Positions 22,412 through 32,504 of a DNA stretch of 64,000 bases are shown one piece after another; within the stretch, counting starts at the first letter, position 1; every line of letters starts with the position of its first letter. The stretch spans positions 186,001-250,000 of the forward strand of contig CAOLHI010000961.1 of assembly GCA_948474755.1 (NCBI GenBank), read 5' to 3'. The position numbers and the translations under genes were made by a program. This stretch comes from Ctenosaura bakeri (Eukaryota > Chordata > Lepidosauria > Squamata > Iguanidae). Below the pieces are notes generated by a model. The model searched no databases and was not told the DNA's origin. It saw only the letters and a program-made list of their open reading frames with translations.

Positions 22412-24736
22412 AGTTGCAGGACTGGGAGTTGGGAAGACATCTTTCTGTTGTTCCAGTTCTTGGTCCATTTCCAGGCTCAGTTCAAAGGGTAATACTAACA
22501 ACAGATATTCAGGCAAAAAAAGAAAAGAAAAGCTCGCTTTAAAGAGATAGGGGGACTTTGCTTCTTCTTTGGACCAGCAGTAGTGACCTTTGGTGAATAC
22601 GTGCTTTTTGGAGACTCTGCTTTCCCTAGTTGGAACTCTGTGTGACATTTGAGTTATTATACCTGAATCTATTTCTGTCTGACTAAACATCAAAGGATAT
22701 TGTACCAGTCAAAATCTGTTTTATTTAATAAATATTTACACAAGTAGTTGTACCAGAAATCAAATTCAACTTTTTTTTTACTTCTTTACCTAGCGACTGA
22801 GTATTCTCATGTGAACGTGGTGATGTGACATTATATTTGCCAAAGCAGTACAACTTGACTTGCAAATGCTCGTATTTAATTGCTTCTAAGACTACTAGGA
22901 CCAAGAATGGTAAATGACACATTCATCTGAGGAAACAGCAATTTATTTTTCCACAAAGGACAAGAACCTGGAGAATATGTATTTTAGTGCTGCTAAGCAA
23001 CAGGATCTGGCTAGCAACTTCAAAAGAAATTGGAAACTTGAGTTTCCAGTTAGAAAACATGAGAAGAATGAAGTGATCAGTGTGTTGCTTGCTGGAGAAA
23101 GATATTTTCAATCTCCCCTGATCTTTCTAAATAACTAGCTAGAGTTTACTGTTTTGGTTTGGCTTACTTTTTCTCCTAGGGACAGAGATAAGACCATTTT
23201 GTTGTTTATGTGCATCCTCTTGGCTCCTTCCATATACTTTCTGTCACAGTCAATTTAATAGTTCATTAAGAAAGCATTAATGATAGCATTCTGCTGAATT
23301 TCTTTCAAGACAAGCTCCCACATTTAACAGCAAACTGGGGAGATGAGCTTAAAGATAGAGCCAAGGGAAGTAGAACAGAAGTGTGTTCAGCCGATGGGAC
23401 ATCTATTTTACAGCAAGCAGAAAACATTTTTTCCTGCCTCTTTGGATTATGATTCTGGCAGGAAGGGAATCTCTCCTGCAAGAACATCATTCTGTTCGAT
23501 TCCCTTGGTACCCATTTTTAGACATGCTGGTTCATGAGTTTCAGTGCTGTACAGTGTGGTAGTTTATTTCACTTTAGAACCCTTTTCTCAGTTTCAGCTT
23601 TGCTTGTAACATTACATCACATTCTATTCAGCTTCTTTCTTCAGTGACAGTATAAAAGTAATTAGGTATTTCAGGCAAAAATGAAAGTTGTGTTGGTACG
23701 AATGCTTTGGTTTTAAATTATAGTCATGTTCACACAAAACAGAAATACAGGATTCTGGTGAATCCTGAATAACCATATCTGAGCTGAGCATTGTTCATGC
23801 ATCTCATTTGCACATGGTTGGTTCCCTCTGGTAGGGCAAATGGCTAAACAAATTAGAAATATTTTGCATAGTCTATTAGGCTCCCAAACAAGTCAGAATT
23901 CACAAGCCAAGAACACCCCCCTTTCTTATCCTGGCTCATAAAGGGTATAATAAACTCACACTATGGTTCAGATGGCATGCTACACAAACTATTTTACTTT
24001 GTGTGCGTTTGTATTAGCATCTTTCTTATGTCATTGGGAAGAGCCAAGTGGGAATATATCCCATCAAACATCAAACACTTTGATAATCAAAACCAGAATA
24101 GTCCAGAATCCTGATGTATTGTTATGTGTGGTCCTGAGAGTCCTTTCTGGATTCAAAACTCAGGCTTTCTAGCAGCCCATCTTTTCTAATTACTTGATAA
24201 GATAGTTGTCCTTCCACATTTATCGGCCTCAGTTTCATGGATTTGGCAAGTTTCTCCAACCGCTGCTTCCCCACCTCAGACACTTCTTCCTTCTCCGTGG
24301 CTCTCATCAGAATGTGAAGCCCTTTAAAAAACCTGCCTCTGGTCCTCCTCCTCCTCCTCCTCCTCCTCCTCCTCCTCCTCCTGCTGTCGGGCCAGCTAAG
24401 GATGGATTGCCGCCTGATTTCTCAGAACCATGCCCTCCTCATGCCCTCCATGTACCCAAGGATGGAGATGGGCCAGAGACAGAAGTATGGGGCACCATGT
24501 TAACCATTTCCCTCTCATTTCTCTGAACTGGTTTGAGCTCTGGGTGCCCAATCTCCCCACCATGCTTCACCCCCTTCCCATGGACACACATCCATTTTGA
24601 TATTTGTGTTTTTACTAATTTGAGGGGTGTCATGTACCCCTAAACCTAGCAAATGTGAAGAGACAACTTATAATCCTCTTTAACACACTTTTTTCTGTGT
24701 TAAAACTGGAACTGGGGGTTGGAAGAAGACTTTAAT
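22412..24736. other. unassigned non-coding sequence with a CCT tract
   Basis: A (TCC)13 tract lies at 24343-24382. It generates a proline-rich frame (24206-24526) that I do not regard as a gene. No named repeat elsewhere in this block. Confidence 0.4.
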
Positions 24737-24856
24737 AAAATCATAAAATGGCAGAGCTGGAAGAGACTACAAGAACCATCTAGTCCAACCCTCTGCCATG
24801 TAGGAATACACAATCAAAGCACTCCTGAGATGGCCATCCAGCCTCTGTTTAAAAAC
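24737..24856 (-). mobile_element. CR1 LINE, 3' part (split by an LTR)
   Basis: The TAAAATCATAAAATGGCAGA and ATCTAGTCCAACCC blocks match the CR1 3' end in reverse. The alignment with the copy at 58918-59525 runs on to AAAAAC and then stops. It resumes at 25794 after about 940 bp of LTR sequence. Confidence 0.8.
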
Positions 24857-25793
24857 AGTCACCCCTAAACCTTCGTACCATGAGGGCCACCCCATGGTGC
24901 CAGTACCTCCGTGCAAAAGTAGGGAATTAATTAGCTCAAAATCAGGAGGCTAACAAGATGAGAGCTAGTTAGCAAAACCTTTCTACCAGCGGGAAAAACT
25001 CAGCCAGAGAGTAGAATGTTTTTTATTGACAACAAATTCACTCACAAATGCAACAGTTCAAGCATGCACACAATCACACAAGAGCTAACTGAAGAGAGGG
25101 GAGGAAAGTGGGATAGAGACTGTCAAGGGATTCAGCCAATAATTACCAGATCCAGAGAGAAGTGGTGGCAGGGCTTAGGCAGAGCCTAAGTTTTTGTTCA
25201 GGAGCCAGAAGGACAGAGTGACGGGTAGACCTTTGAGAGATTGTACTGGGTGGTCTGGAATATTTTTCAAGTATTTGTACTTGAAAAATAGCATGTGGCA
25301 GTGGTAGATATGTACAGTTTCAGGTGCAGAACAATGGGGGTTGCGGTGCATACAATGGACTGTCAACCCACTAATGTTTGCAGTGCTTGAATAACAAGAG
25401 TGTGATGGGTGTAGTAATAGCTCTCTGTTGTGGGTGCTATGAGGAAAGAGTCCAGGTGCACAGGGGACAGGTATAAGTCAATCAGTGTTCTAGTGTTGCT
25501 ATTGTGTTCTCTGGGAAAACTCCAGCTTCTACTTAAGCTTATTATTATCCACAGGAACAGCATTTATTTGCCTGACAAATGACCTTACCTGGAGGGGGTT
25601 TTAGGTTGACCTGTCTTTCTTTCTCACATTCACAATCAGAATTTTCCCCCTGTCTGTTTGACCTCCCAGTCACCTTCAGGTTTGATTTTGAGATCTGTGC
25701 CAATTAAAGTGTGTTGCCAATTAAATATGATATCATTTAGATATGGTGTCCCTCAAAAACATACCATATCGAACCCACATGCAGGACCCTTAC
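24857..25793 (-). mobile_element. solo LTR, family 1, copy 2, inserted in CR1
   Basis: The CR1 sequence AAAAC is repeated at 24852-24856 and 25794-25798, giving a short target duplication and a length of about 937 bp. On the minus strand the element begins GTAAGGGTCC, shares TGAGGGACACC and ATGATATCAT blocks with copy 1, and carries AATAAA at 25022-25027. Ends may shift by 1 bp because of repeated A residues. No internal region is present. Confidence 0.8.
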
Positions 25794-25922
25794 AAAACCT
25801 CCAAAGGAGGAGACTTCACTATGGTCTGAGGCAGTGTATTCCATCATTGAACTACTCTTATCATCAGGAAGTTCTTCCTAATGTTTAGGTGAAATCTCTT
25901 TTCCTGTCATTTGAAGCTTATC
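25794..25922 (-). mobile_element. CR1 LINE, continuation beyond the LTR
   Basis: Starts AAAACCTCCAAAGGAGGAGA and continues through CAGGAAGTTCTTCC to TTTGAAG. This matches the next part of the CR1 copy at 59033-59160. Together with 24737-24856 it forms one old CR1 3' fragment. Confidence 0.8.
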
Positions 25923-25924
25923 AG

Positions 25925-27822
25925 TGGAGTGGATTCCTTTCTTTTAAAGGATTGTTCTGAAAAGAATTATGATAAGATGCTGTGAGACAGATTAAAGTTC
26001 TTGAGCTGTAAGGCTTTATTTGATTTAAAAAAAAAAAACAAGGGGAGGGAAGAAAGGTACCAAATCACACATACAGACTTGTACATAAAATAAAAAGTTG
26101 GTCTATTTTAACTATGTTTATTTGAGCACAGTTTTGAGTTTCACGGCATGCACAGAGTTCATTGTAGTGAAGAGGGTCTCTCTGGAGCAATTTTGTAATT
26201 TGGATAGTTCCAGGAGACAAAGTTTCACCTATTATGTGAGTTTGAGGCCATCAAAAGACACACCCTTAATGGAGACAGATAGAAGTCTTGTCAGTCGTGA
26301 GATAAGTTCTATTTCCAATCTATTTGGCTGATCAGATTTTTTTAAGAATGTGAATTCACCTTTTTAAAAATGTACATTTTTTTAGATCTGAGGAAATATA
26401 GATAATATAGGAAGCATTACCTGGAAGGAAGCACATGCTCAGTGTAACACAATGATCACCTTTGCATGTCTCACTAAACCACAAATCCTGGCTTGTTAAA
26501 CTGAATCTTTTCCTTTTTGTTCCCCTGAGTGCGTATGTATAAGTTTTATCTTACTCCCAAGAAATGGACAGTTTACTATTACATCTGAACAATGGTATAT
26601 TGTATCCAAACAAGCTGGGATTTGTAAACCACAATAAACTATGATTTAAAGGCAGTTTATGATTGTTTGAGCTTTTAAAAATCCCTAAGCTTGGTTTTAG
26701 CACTAAACTGGCTTGTTTGCCTGTTCATACAAGTGAGAGGACTAAAGTGGGAGTGAGTGGACCACAATGGAGGTGCAATTGTCACCAACATTGGGATTGT
26801 ATTGGCACTAAGTCAAAACTTGGCCTTTTATTTATAGCCTTCAGGACTAACTGATTTTATCCAAGATATATGTGTCTTACAGCTGTTCTAGTTAAGATTG
26901 TTTTAACCAGTTTTAAATCATCTGGTTTTAGTTGATAAACTCTTGCATATGTTTTAATAATTTAAAAGTTATTATTTTTAAACTGCTTTTTATTGTAAAC
27001 TGCCTTGCGATCTTCAGATAAAGAATGGGACAGAAATACTGGTAATTCAATCAATCAGTGCAGTAGCATAAAAGTTGTTCACATCATAGTTTAATAACCC
27101 AGGACTCCTGGGTTGAAGGAAAATGCAAGTGAAGTCAAAGCATCTTCCTTCACCCTAATTTACTCATAGTTTCAGTTATTTGCTAAAACATGACCACTGG
27201 GAGGAGAGAAGCTGTGTTCACGTGAACATGCCATTGCAGATTTGGATGGATTCCTACCAGTGCATACTTTCTGTTCTCACCTCATCTGCCTGTGCTGTTA
27301 GGCAAATGAAAGGAAACAAAAGGCTCACTTTATGAAGCAAAGGAATTTGTTTGTTCTGTCCTTTTCAGCTTAGGCAGACACATTTCCCCTCCAGCCATTT
27401 GCATTTTCGGAAGGGAAAAAATTGTGAAACCTTTCTCGAAGGCACAGAATTATCAGCAAAACATCAACAAGGGCTTTGACTTCAACAAAACAGCCTCAAC
27501 TGTCCTCATTGCCTTGAAAGCAGATGATTTGTTCCTGTGGCTTGCAAGCGGAAGATGCTAATGGACAGATGAAAGGCAATTTGCTCAGACAAGCTTGTTC
27601 TCTTTCTCTTGATCTCATATCCAACAACTTGTTTTCTCACTGAATATCTTTGAGACTGTGTGCTTAGTGGGCAAATGTAAAATGAAAAACCAAACCAAAA
27701 CAAGAGAAAACAGCCCACCCAGAGCTTCTAATGATATTTTTTGTTTGCCTTGCTGACCTTAGTTTGATCCCAGTATATAACATGCTATGATTTTCCAGGT
27801 GAAAATTGCTAATGTTCTGTTG
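25925..27822. other. unassigned non-coding sequence
   Basis: Contains an A-rich run at 26026-26039. The segment 26880-27060 ends in a TTGTAAACTGCCTTGCGATC block that resembles the 3' tail of an L2-like LINE. No gene. Confidence 0.35.
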
Positions 27823-27984
27823 CATTAAGTCAGTAGTTCTCAACCTTTTCTTCACTGTGGGTCCCCTGCGAATGTAATTTTTTTGCTTGGAGCCTCCATG
27901 ACTTAACTCAAGATTTATATATTTAGATTTAGATGTAAATATTCAAGTATTTATTTAAATTTTCACACATCTGTCTATCCATAT

Positions 27985-27997
27985 GTCTGTCTATCTG

Positions 27998-28043
<46 letters not shown>

Positions 28044-28048
28044 ATCTA
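27985..28048. repeat. (CT)n/(TCTA)n microsatellite
   Basis: A (CT)n run of about 17 units (28002-28035) is flanked by TCTG/TCTA tetramers on both sides. Confidence 0.9.
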
Positions 28049-28049
28049 T

Positions 28050-28256
28050 GGCTTCTGGAAAGTAGGATTCAAATCCCCACTCAGACACTGGGTGACTCTG
28101 GCCAAGTCACATTCTCTCAGCCTTAGAGGAAGGCAAAGTCAAATCCCTTCTGAACAAATCTTGCAAAAAACAAACAAACAAAAAACAAACTTCTGATAGG
28201 TTCACTTCAGAGGCACCATAAGTCAGAATTGACTTGAAGGCACACAACAGCAAAGT
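28050..28256 (+). mobile_element. tRNA-derived SINE, 5'-truncated
   Basis: Carries the box-B-like AGGATTCAAATCCCC, the CTGGGTGACTCTGGCCAAGT and GAGGAAGGCAAAG blocks, and the 3' GACTTGAAGGCACACAAC tail. The A-box region is missing or replaced by the CT microsatellite. An A-rich CAAA insertion lies at 28165-28188. Confidence 0.8.
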
Positions 28257-28306
28257 GCTTCTGACATGGGGAGGTTTTTTCTAGCTATCATATCTCTCCC
28301 CTTTGA

Positions 28307-28475
28307 AAACTGACTTATGGTGACCCTAAGGTGACCCTATCATGAGGGTTTTCTAGGCAACATTTGTTGCCTTTGCCTTTCTCTGAGGTTGAGAGACTAT
28401 GACTTGCCTGAGGTAACCCTGTGGTTTTCCATGGCCAGGTGGGGATTCAAATCCTGATCACCAGAGTCATAGTTT
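28307..28475 (-). mobile_element. tRNA-derived SINE, minus strand
   Basis: The reverse of the SINE at 28050-28256: GACTTATGGTGACCCTAAGG near the low end, then GGGATTCAAATCCTG near the high end. A short internal duplication of GGTGACCCTA (28319-28338) is present. With its neighbour it forms an inverted SINE pair inside the hAT element. Confidence 0.8.
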
Positions 28476-28562
28476 GGGCATGTGCTTATGCCTGCTGTCA
28501 TGTGTGTTTCATCAGAGATGCAGCAGTGGGGGCATGTGTGCGTGTGAGCCCCCTCACAATGT

Positions 28563-28567
<5 letters not shown>

Positions 28568-28621
<54 letters not shown>
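28568..28621. repeat. (CTG)18 tract
   Basis: Eighteen perfect CTG units followed by TTGTG. It lies inside the hAT element. Translations yield poly-Leu, poly-Ala or poly-Gln, which I treat as artefacts. Confidence 0.97.
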
Positions 28622-28624
<3 letters not shown>

Positions 28625-28981
28625 TGTCCAGCAGCAGGGCTTCACAGACCCCCTGTGAGGGCTCTGCAGACCCCCAGGGGTCTCTGGATCCCAAGGTAAG
28701 AACCACTGCATTAAGTAGTTTTTCACTGAGACTCTTGTGTTTGTGTATGTCCAGGAGGCTGGAGATAAGGGAAGAAGAACCAGGTTCACATCTTTTAATT
28801 TGGGACTACACTCAGTCCCTTACAGTCCTGAAACCAAAAGTGTGCATGATGACTAAACTTTAATTGCTAGAACTGGGCTGTCGTCTATGCATACTCTACA
28901 AGACTTTTGGCCCTTCTGGCATTGTTGTTTCCCTTCCTTCTTATTGTGCCTGATTCTATGGCCATTTCCGCCTGATTCTAT

Positions 28982-29160
28982 GGCCATTTCTGCACGGGAC
29001 TGTTATAGCGCTATGATTCTACTTTCAACATCCTATGGAATCCCGGGGTTTGCAGTTTTGGGAGGGGCCGCTTGGCCCCTCCTGAAACTGCACACCCCAG
29101 GATTCCATAGGATGTTGAGTGGAATCATAGCGCTATAACAGTCCCGTGCAGAAATGGCCT
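28982..29160. mobile_element. palindromic MITE, type II, best-preserved copy
   Basis: A 179-bp inverted repeat with TAT on both flanks as a 3-bp duplication. Arms of about 85 bp match with few differences, including termini GGCCATTTCTGCACGGGAC / GTCCCGTGCAGAAATGGCC and centre GGGAGGGGCC...GGCCCCTCC. The preceding 20 bp also contain a second GGCCATTTCCGC, suggesting a local duplication of the insertion junction. Confidence 0.9.
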
Positions 29161-29664
29161 ATGTTTAAGCTGAAGATGGACAAGCCCCTGTGCTTTCTGT
29201 GGACCATAGTTACATATCTAGATGCATCAGAAGTGAATTCCTCTCCCCTCTTTTTTGTCATGATTTTTGGCCAGTTCACAGCTGAAAATGGGGGTTTTAG
29301 AAGGAGCTAAGGGTAGGGAAAAAGGCAACAATCACACATGCAGGGTTTCTACTTTTAAGATTTGATAGAATTTTGGTACTGAATATTGTTTGAAAATCAT
29401 GCATTTTTAAATGGGGGTGTCTCAGAGAACTTTGAGAAATTACTGGAAGGATTTTGGGGCTACAAAACTGAGGTTCAGGTGCTGCATGAAGCCTATGGAC
29501 TACATTTCCCCCATTTCTTCATTTTCCAGATTGAGCTGATTACTTTGGGCAGCTGATTTGTGACATCATAAAAGTTGCCAGTTGCCAGTTATTTACATCC
29601 AATTTTTAACAATTTTTATGTTATTTTACTTTACTCTCAGCAAAGAGAGAGAAACTTGGGAAAT

Positions 29665-29853
29665 GCTGTATGCCTTCAAGTCATTTGTGAGTTATGGTGA
29701 CCCTAAGGCAAATCTATTACGGAGTTTTCTGGAGCTAAGAGTATGTGACATACCCAAGGTCAGCCAGTGAGATTTCATGGTTGAGCAGGGAATCAATACC
29801 TAGTCTCCAGAGTTGTAGTCCAGAGCTCAAATTACTACACCACACTGGTTCTT
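29665..29853 (-). mobile_element. tRNA-derived SINE, minus strand
   Basis: Starts with the inverse of the SINE tail (TGCCTTCAAGTCATTTGTGA) and ends with the inverse of the A-box region (ACTACACCACACTGG). The box B region is degraded (GCAGGGAATCAATACC). The middle third is shortened. Confidence 0.75.
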
Positions 29854-29925
29854 CAGTGAAATGCACCTTAGCAAAATAACTAGACTGGATATGGTGGGTA
29901 AGAATACTTTGATTTGTGAGAATAG

Positions 29926-30379
29926 GGGCTTTTTCACACTTTGGGGGAAAATGGGGCGTTCTGATACTTACTGGGCTGGTGCGCTCCCTCTGCTGATACG
30001 GGCTGATCTGGAGCAGTGCGTGCCCGCACTACACACTTCTCTGGGTACGAAAATGGTGCTTTCTGGTTGGTGGAGGCTCTCCACCAACCGGAGAAGCTCG
30101 CCAGCCTAAAGCCTGCCCCCAGAAGATTTGCAGCCTCGCGCTGGTGCGAACCTGCAAATCTACACATTAGCGCAGTGATGGACTGGGCCGTGCTGTGCTA
30201 TTGAAAGACCTCTTTTAAGTGGTCTTTCAATAGCATGGTGAACCACCAGTTCTGGTCGTTCTGGAGTGGGCTGAATCTGGACATACATAAAGTAGTCTGG
30301 ACCCAGTCCACCCCTAAGTGCAAACGTCCTCGCCGAAGGAAGCTCTACCCCATCGCTAAATCAAAGTGTGGAAAAGGCC
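29926..30379. mobile_element. GC-rich TIR element, subfamily B, copy 2 (reversed)
   Basis: Starts GGGCTTTTTCACACT and ends AAGTGTGGAAAAGGCC, with TAG on both flanks. The interior blocks (GGTTGGTGGAGGCTC, GCTCGCCAGCCTAAAGCC) are the inverse of those in 8225-8745, so this copy is in the opposite orientation. It carries an inverted CTATTGAAAGACC / GGTCTTTCAATAG hairpin at 30199-30234. Confidence 0.7.
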
Positions 30380-30380
30380 T

Positions 30381-31884
30381 AGGAGACCACTTGCCTCTCT
30401 GTCTTAGGAAAATAAATGGATTGTTCATTCTCTGTGCTCATTCTGTGCCCTCTCTGACCAGTGATGGGAATAAGAGTAAGAAAAAGGAACAGTAACTTCC
30501 CTATCCTCTTTTCCTTCTCTGAGGTTGTGTATGTTTGGGCCCAGAGAGAGAGGAGGAGGGCAAGAAAACTGACACTTTAAAGGCATCTCTTAAGGGATGG
30601 CTTCAGCAGGTCATTATATTGTCTTTTCTTAAAAGTAATTTTCCAAGCTCAGCATCATTGTAGATGCCTGAGACAGTCTCTCTTTCCTGACACCTTTCCT
30701 TGAGAAAATGCCATCCCCATGTTTGCCATCTGCTGATGCCCTGTTTGATATTTACTATTGAAAGATATTAGAATTGTCTTTCTTCAAGTCTCCTCCAACA
30801 GACTTTCTGGAACATAATTCTCCGAGAAGGGTACTGGATGGATCTTGATCCTCCCATATGCTTATATGAATGTGAGTACATGCTCCTGACAACAGTATAT
30901 AGCCTGCTGTACCACAAAATACAGCTGTGTAGCAGTCATTGCTCTGGTTGCTTATCAGTTTTCCAAAATAGGACATAGCCATCACACACCTCTGTCTTCC
31001 ACTCTGACCACTTCTAGTTATGTTCTCCTCCTTGTCTCCTTTTTCTCTTGTAGAAACACATCCACTACTTGTATCTAACCTTGCTTGCTTTGACATTCCT
31101 CACTCAAGACTACTGGGCACTCTGTTTCTCTTATCTCTTTATGTCAGTTCCTTACCATGTCTGTTGATATTGTCTGATATATCATCCTGCAGTCACATTC
31201 TGCTTCTTTTTTTTAATTCTCTGGAGTTTAGAATACCAATTCTCTGTTTCTAATAGGGATGTTGTAAAACTGGATTTTGGTTTCCACACAACTTTTGCAT
31301 TAGGCAGGGCTACAAGTCCAGTCCCTCTGCGACTCTCAAAGAAACCTTTGGTGCAATCCTATGTTCCTGATCAAGGGGATAAAGTAAAATGGAAGAGAGC
31401 TGATACCTTTCTTGTGGATCCTCCTCAAATTTTCCCTAGTTAATATGTCACATAGAAAAATTGAAACAAGCAAATTTGTTAACAGTGTGGAGTCTTCCAT
31501 GAGACAGTTACCTTCTCTTTGGGCTGTCTTCCTGTAGCTAAGTGCTTCTTAAGCTGTCTGACATGAAACACTTGCAGAGTTTCCACCCTCCTATGTCAGG
31601 TAACAACACCATATCTTTGTTCATTGACTATAACAATTTCTTTCTTTCCTGAAAACTTGCTGTGAACCAGCAGCTAATAGGTCAAAGACTGGCACCAGTT
31701 AATGAACTGTCAATTTTGAGTATCACTTCCCTAGTCATCCCAGAAGCCTATTTATGGCAGACTTTTTTCTTTACTCTTTGTTAGCAAACAAAATCTGCTC
31801 AACCATACTTGATTAATTATTATTACATTTCTGCTTATATGTACATGGACCTTAATTGCACTTAGTTCAATTTTGTGTGATGTT
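30381..31884. other. largely unassigned; possible retrotransposon pol debris
   Basis: No gene recognised. The minus-strand translation of about 31515-31690, with two stops, contains a V-F-H-V-x-Q-L-K-K-H-like run recalling the integrase C-terminal end of Gypsy or retroviral pol. The match is short and may be chance. Confidence 0.25.
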
Positions 31885-32500
31885 AATTACTGAGTATGAT
31901 ATTGTCCTGTGCATAAGTCAGCAGGTGGTAGCAGGTTGGTGTGAAGGAGTGGTTGAGTAGTCAGTCCAGTCTGGGTCAAGATACAGGGAGAAGCACGAAG
32001 GTGGTCTATAACTGGTATCAGCGGGTCAGATGTCCAAGTATGTGAGCCAGCAAATAGTATGCTGAACAATCCAAAATGTAGTCAGTCCAAGGTCAAGGTC
32101 CTGGATAACTTGCAATGCACAAACACCACTCTGAAGTAGACAGCAGTTGTTGTTGTTTTTTGGTGATAAGCAAGCAACACAGCACACTTCTTTTGAAGTT
32201 GCTGAGACTATAGAATACATGGTGTTCATAGGTTTTATACTTTTCTGTACAAATTTAGGTTGTAAAACTGTGATTGGAGAGGATAATCAATTACGCATTA
32301 CCCCACAACATTAGACAATTCCCAGACTCCCAGTTGTTTATCACTCTTTCATCCTTGAAACAAGGATACATTTCCTGTTGCTATTTCTGAGCATTTCCAG
32401 TTCTTACAATCTCTTTTGGTGCTTTCATTTCCTCCCTCTCTGATCTTCTCCCCCTCACCCAGGTACATAGAAAGGTGGAGCAATAAAGCAATTAGCATTT
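31885..32500 (-). mobile_element. possible LTR (third family)
   Basis: On the minus strand a CCTCTCCAATCAC (CCAAT-like) box near 32270-32282 precedes AAGTATAAAACC at about 32233-32244. A transcribed-looking stretch rich in 'GGACTGACTAC' words follows. This is U3-TATA-R order. No AATAAA is evident and no second copy occurs, so the boundaries are guesses. Confidence 0.35.
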
Positions 32501-32504
32501 GATA

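Larger units (their letters stand above)
27831..28708. mobile_element. hAT (Charlie-like) non-autonomous element with nested SINEs
   Basis: The 5' end CAGTAGTTCTCAACCTTTTC and the 3' end, inverse CAGTGGTTCTTACCTT, form terminal inverted repeats. The 8-bp sequence CATTAAGT flanks both sides perfectly (27823-27830 and 28709-28716). TIRs of the CAGTGGTTCTCAACCT type are known from Charlie/SPIN-like hAT elements. The 878-bp body includes two inserted SINEs in opposite orientation and two microsatellites. It has no transposase. Confidence 0.9.

Noticed and set aside
24206..24526. Proline-rich frame that might suggest a signalling protein
   Set aside because: The prolines come only from a (TCC)n tract; no initiation or splice context and no recognisable domain.
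28397..28863. Poly-Gln, poly-Ala and poly-Leu frames
   Set aside because: Produced by the (CTG)18 tract in different frames; the flanks are SINE and hAT sequence.
28982..29160. Bacterial-style terminator or CRISPR-type repeat
   Set aside because: The palindrome is a dispersed MITE with target duplications in vertebrate DNA; there are no regularly spaced repeats anywhere in the window.
31515..31690. Gypsy-type integrase gene
   Set aside because: Only a short, stop-interrupted stretch resembles an integrase C-terminus, with no catalytic residues visible; kept only as a weak note.
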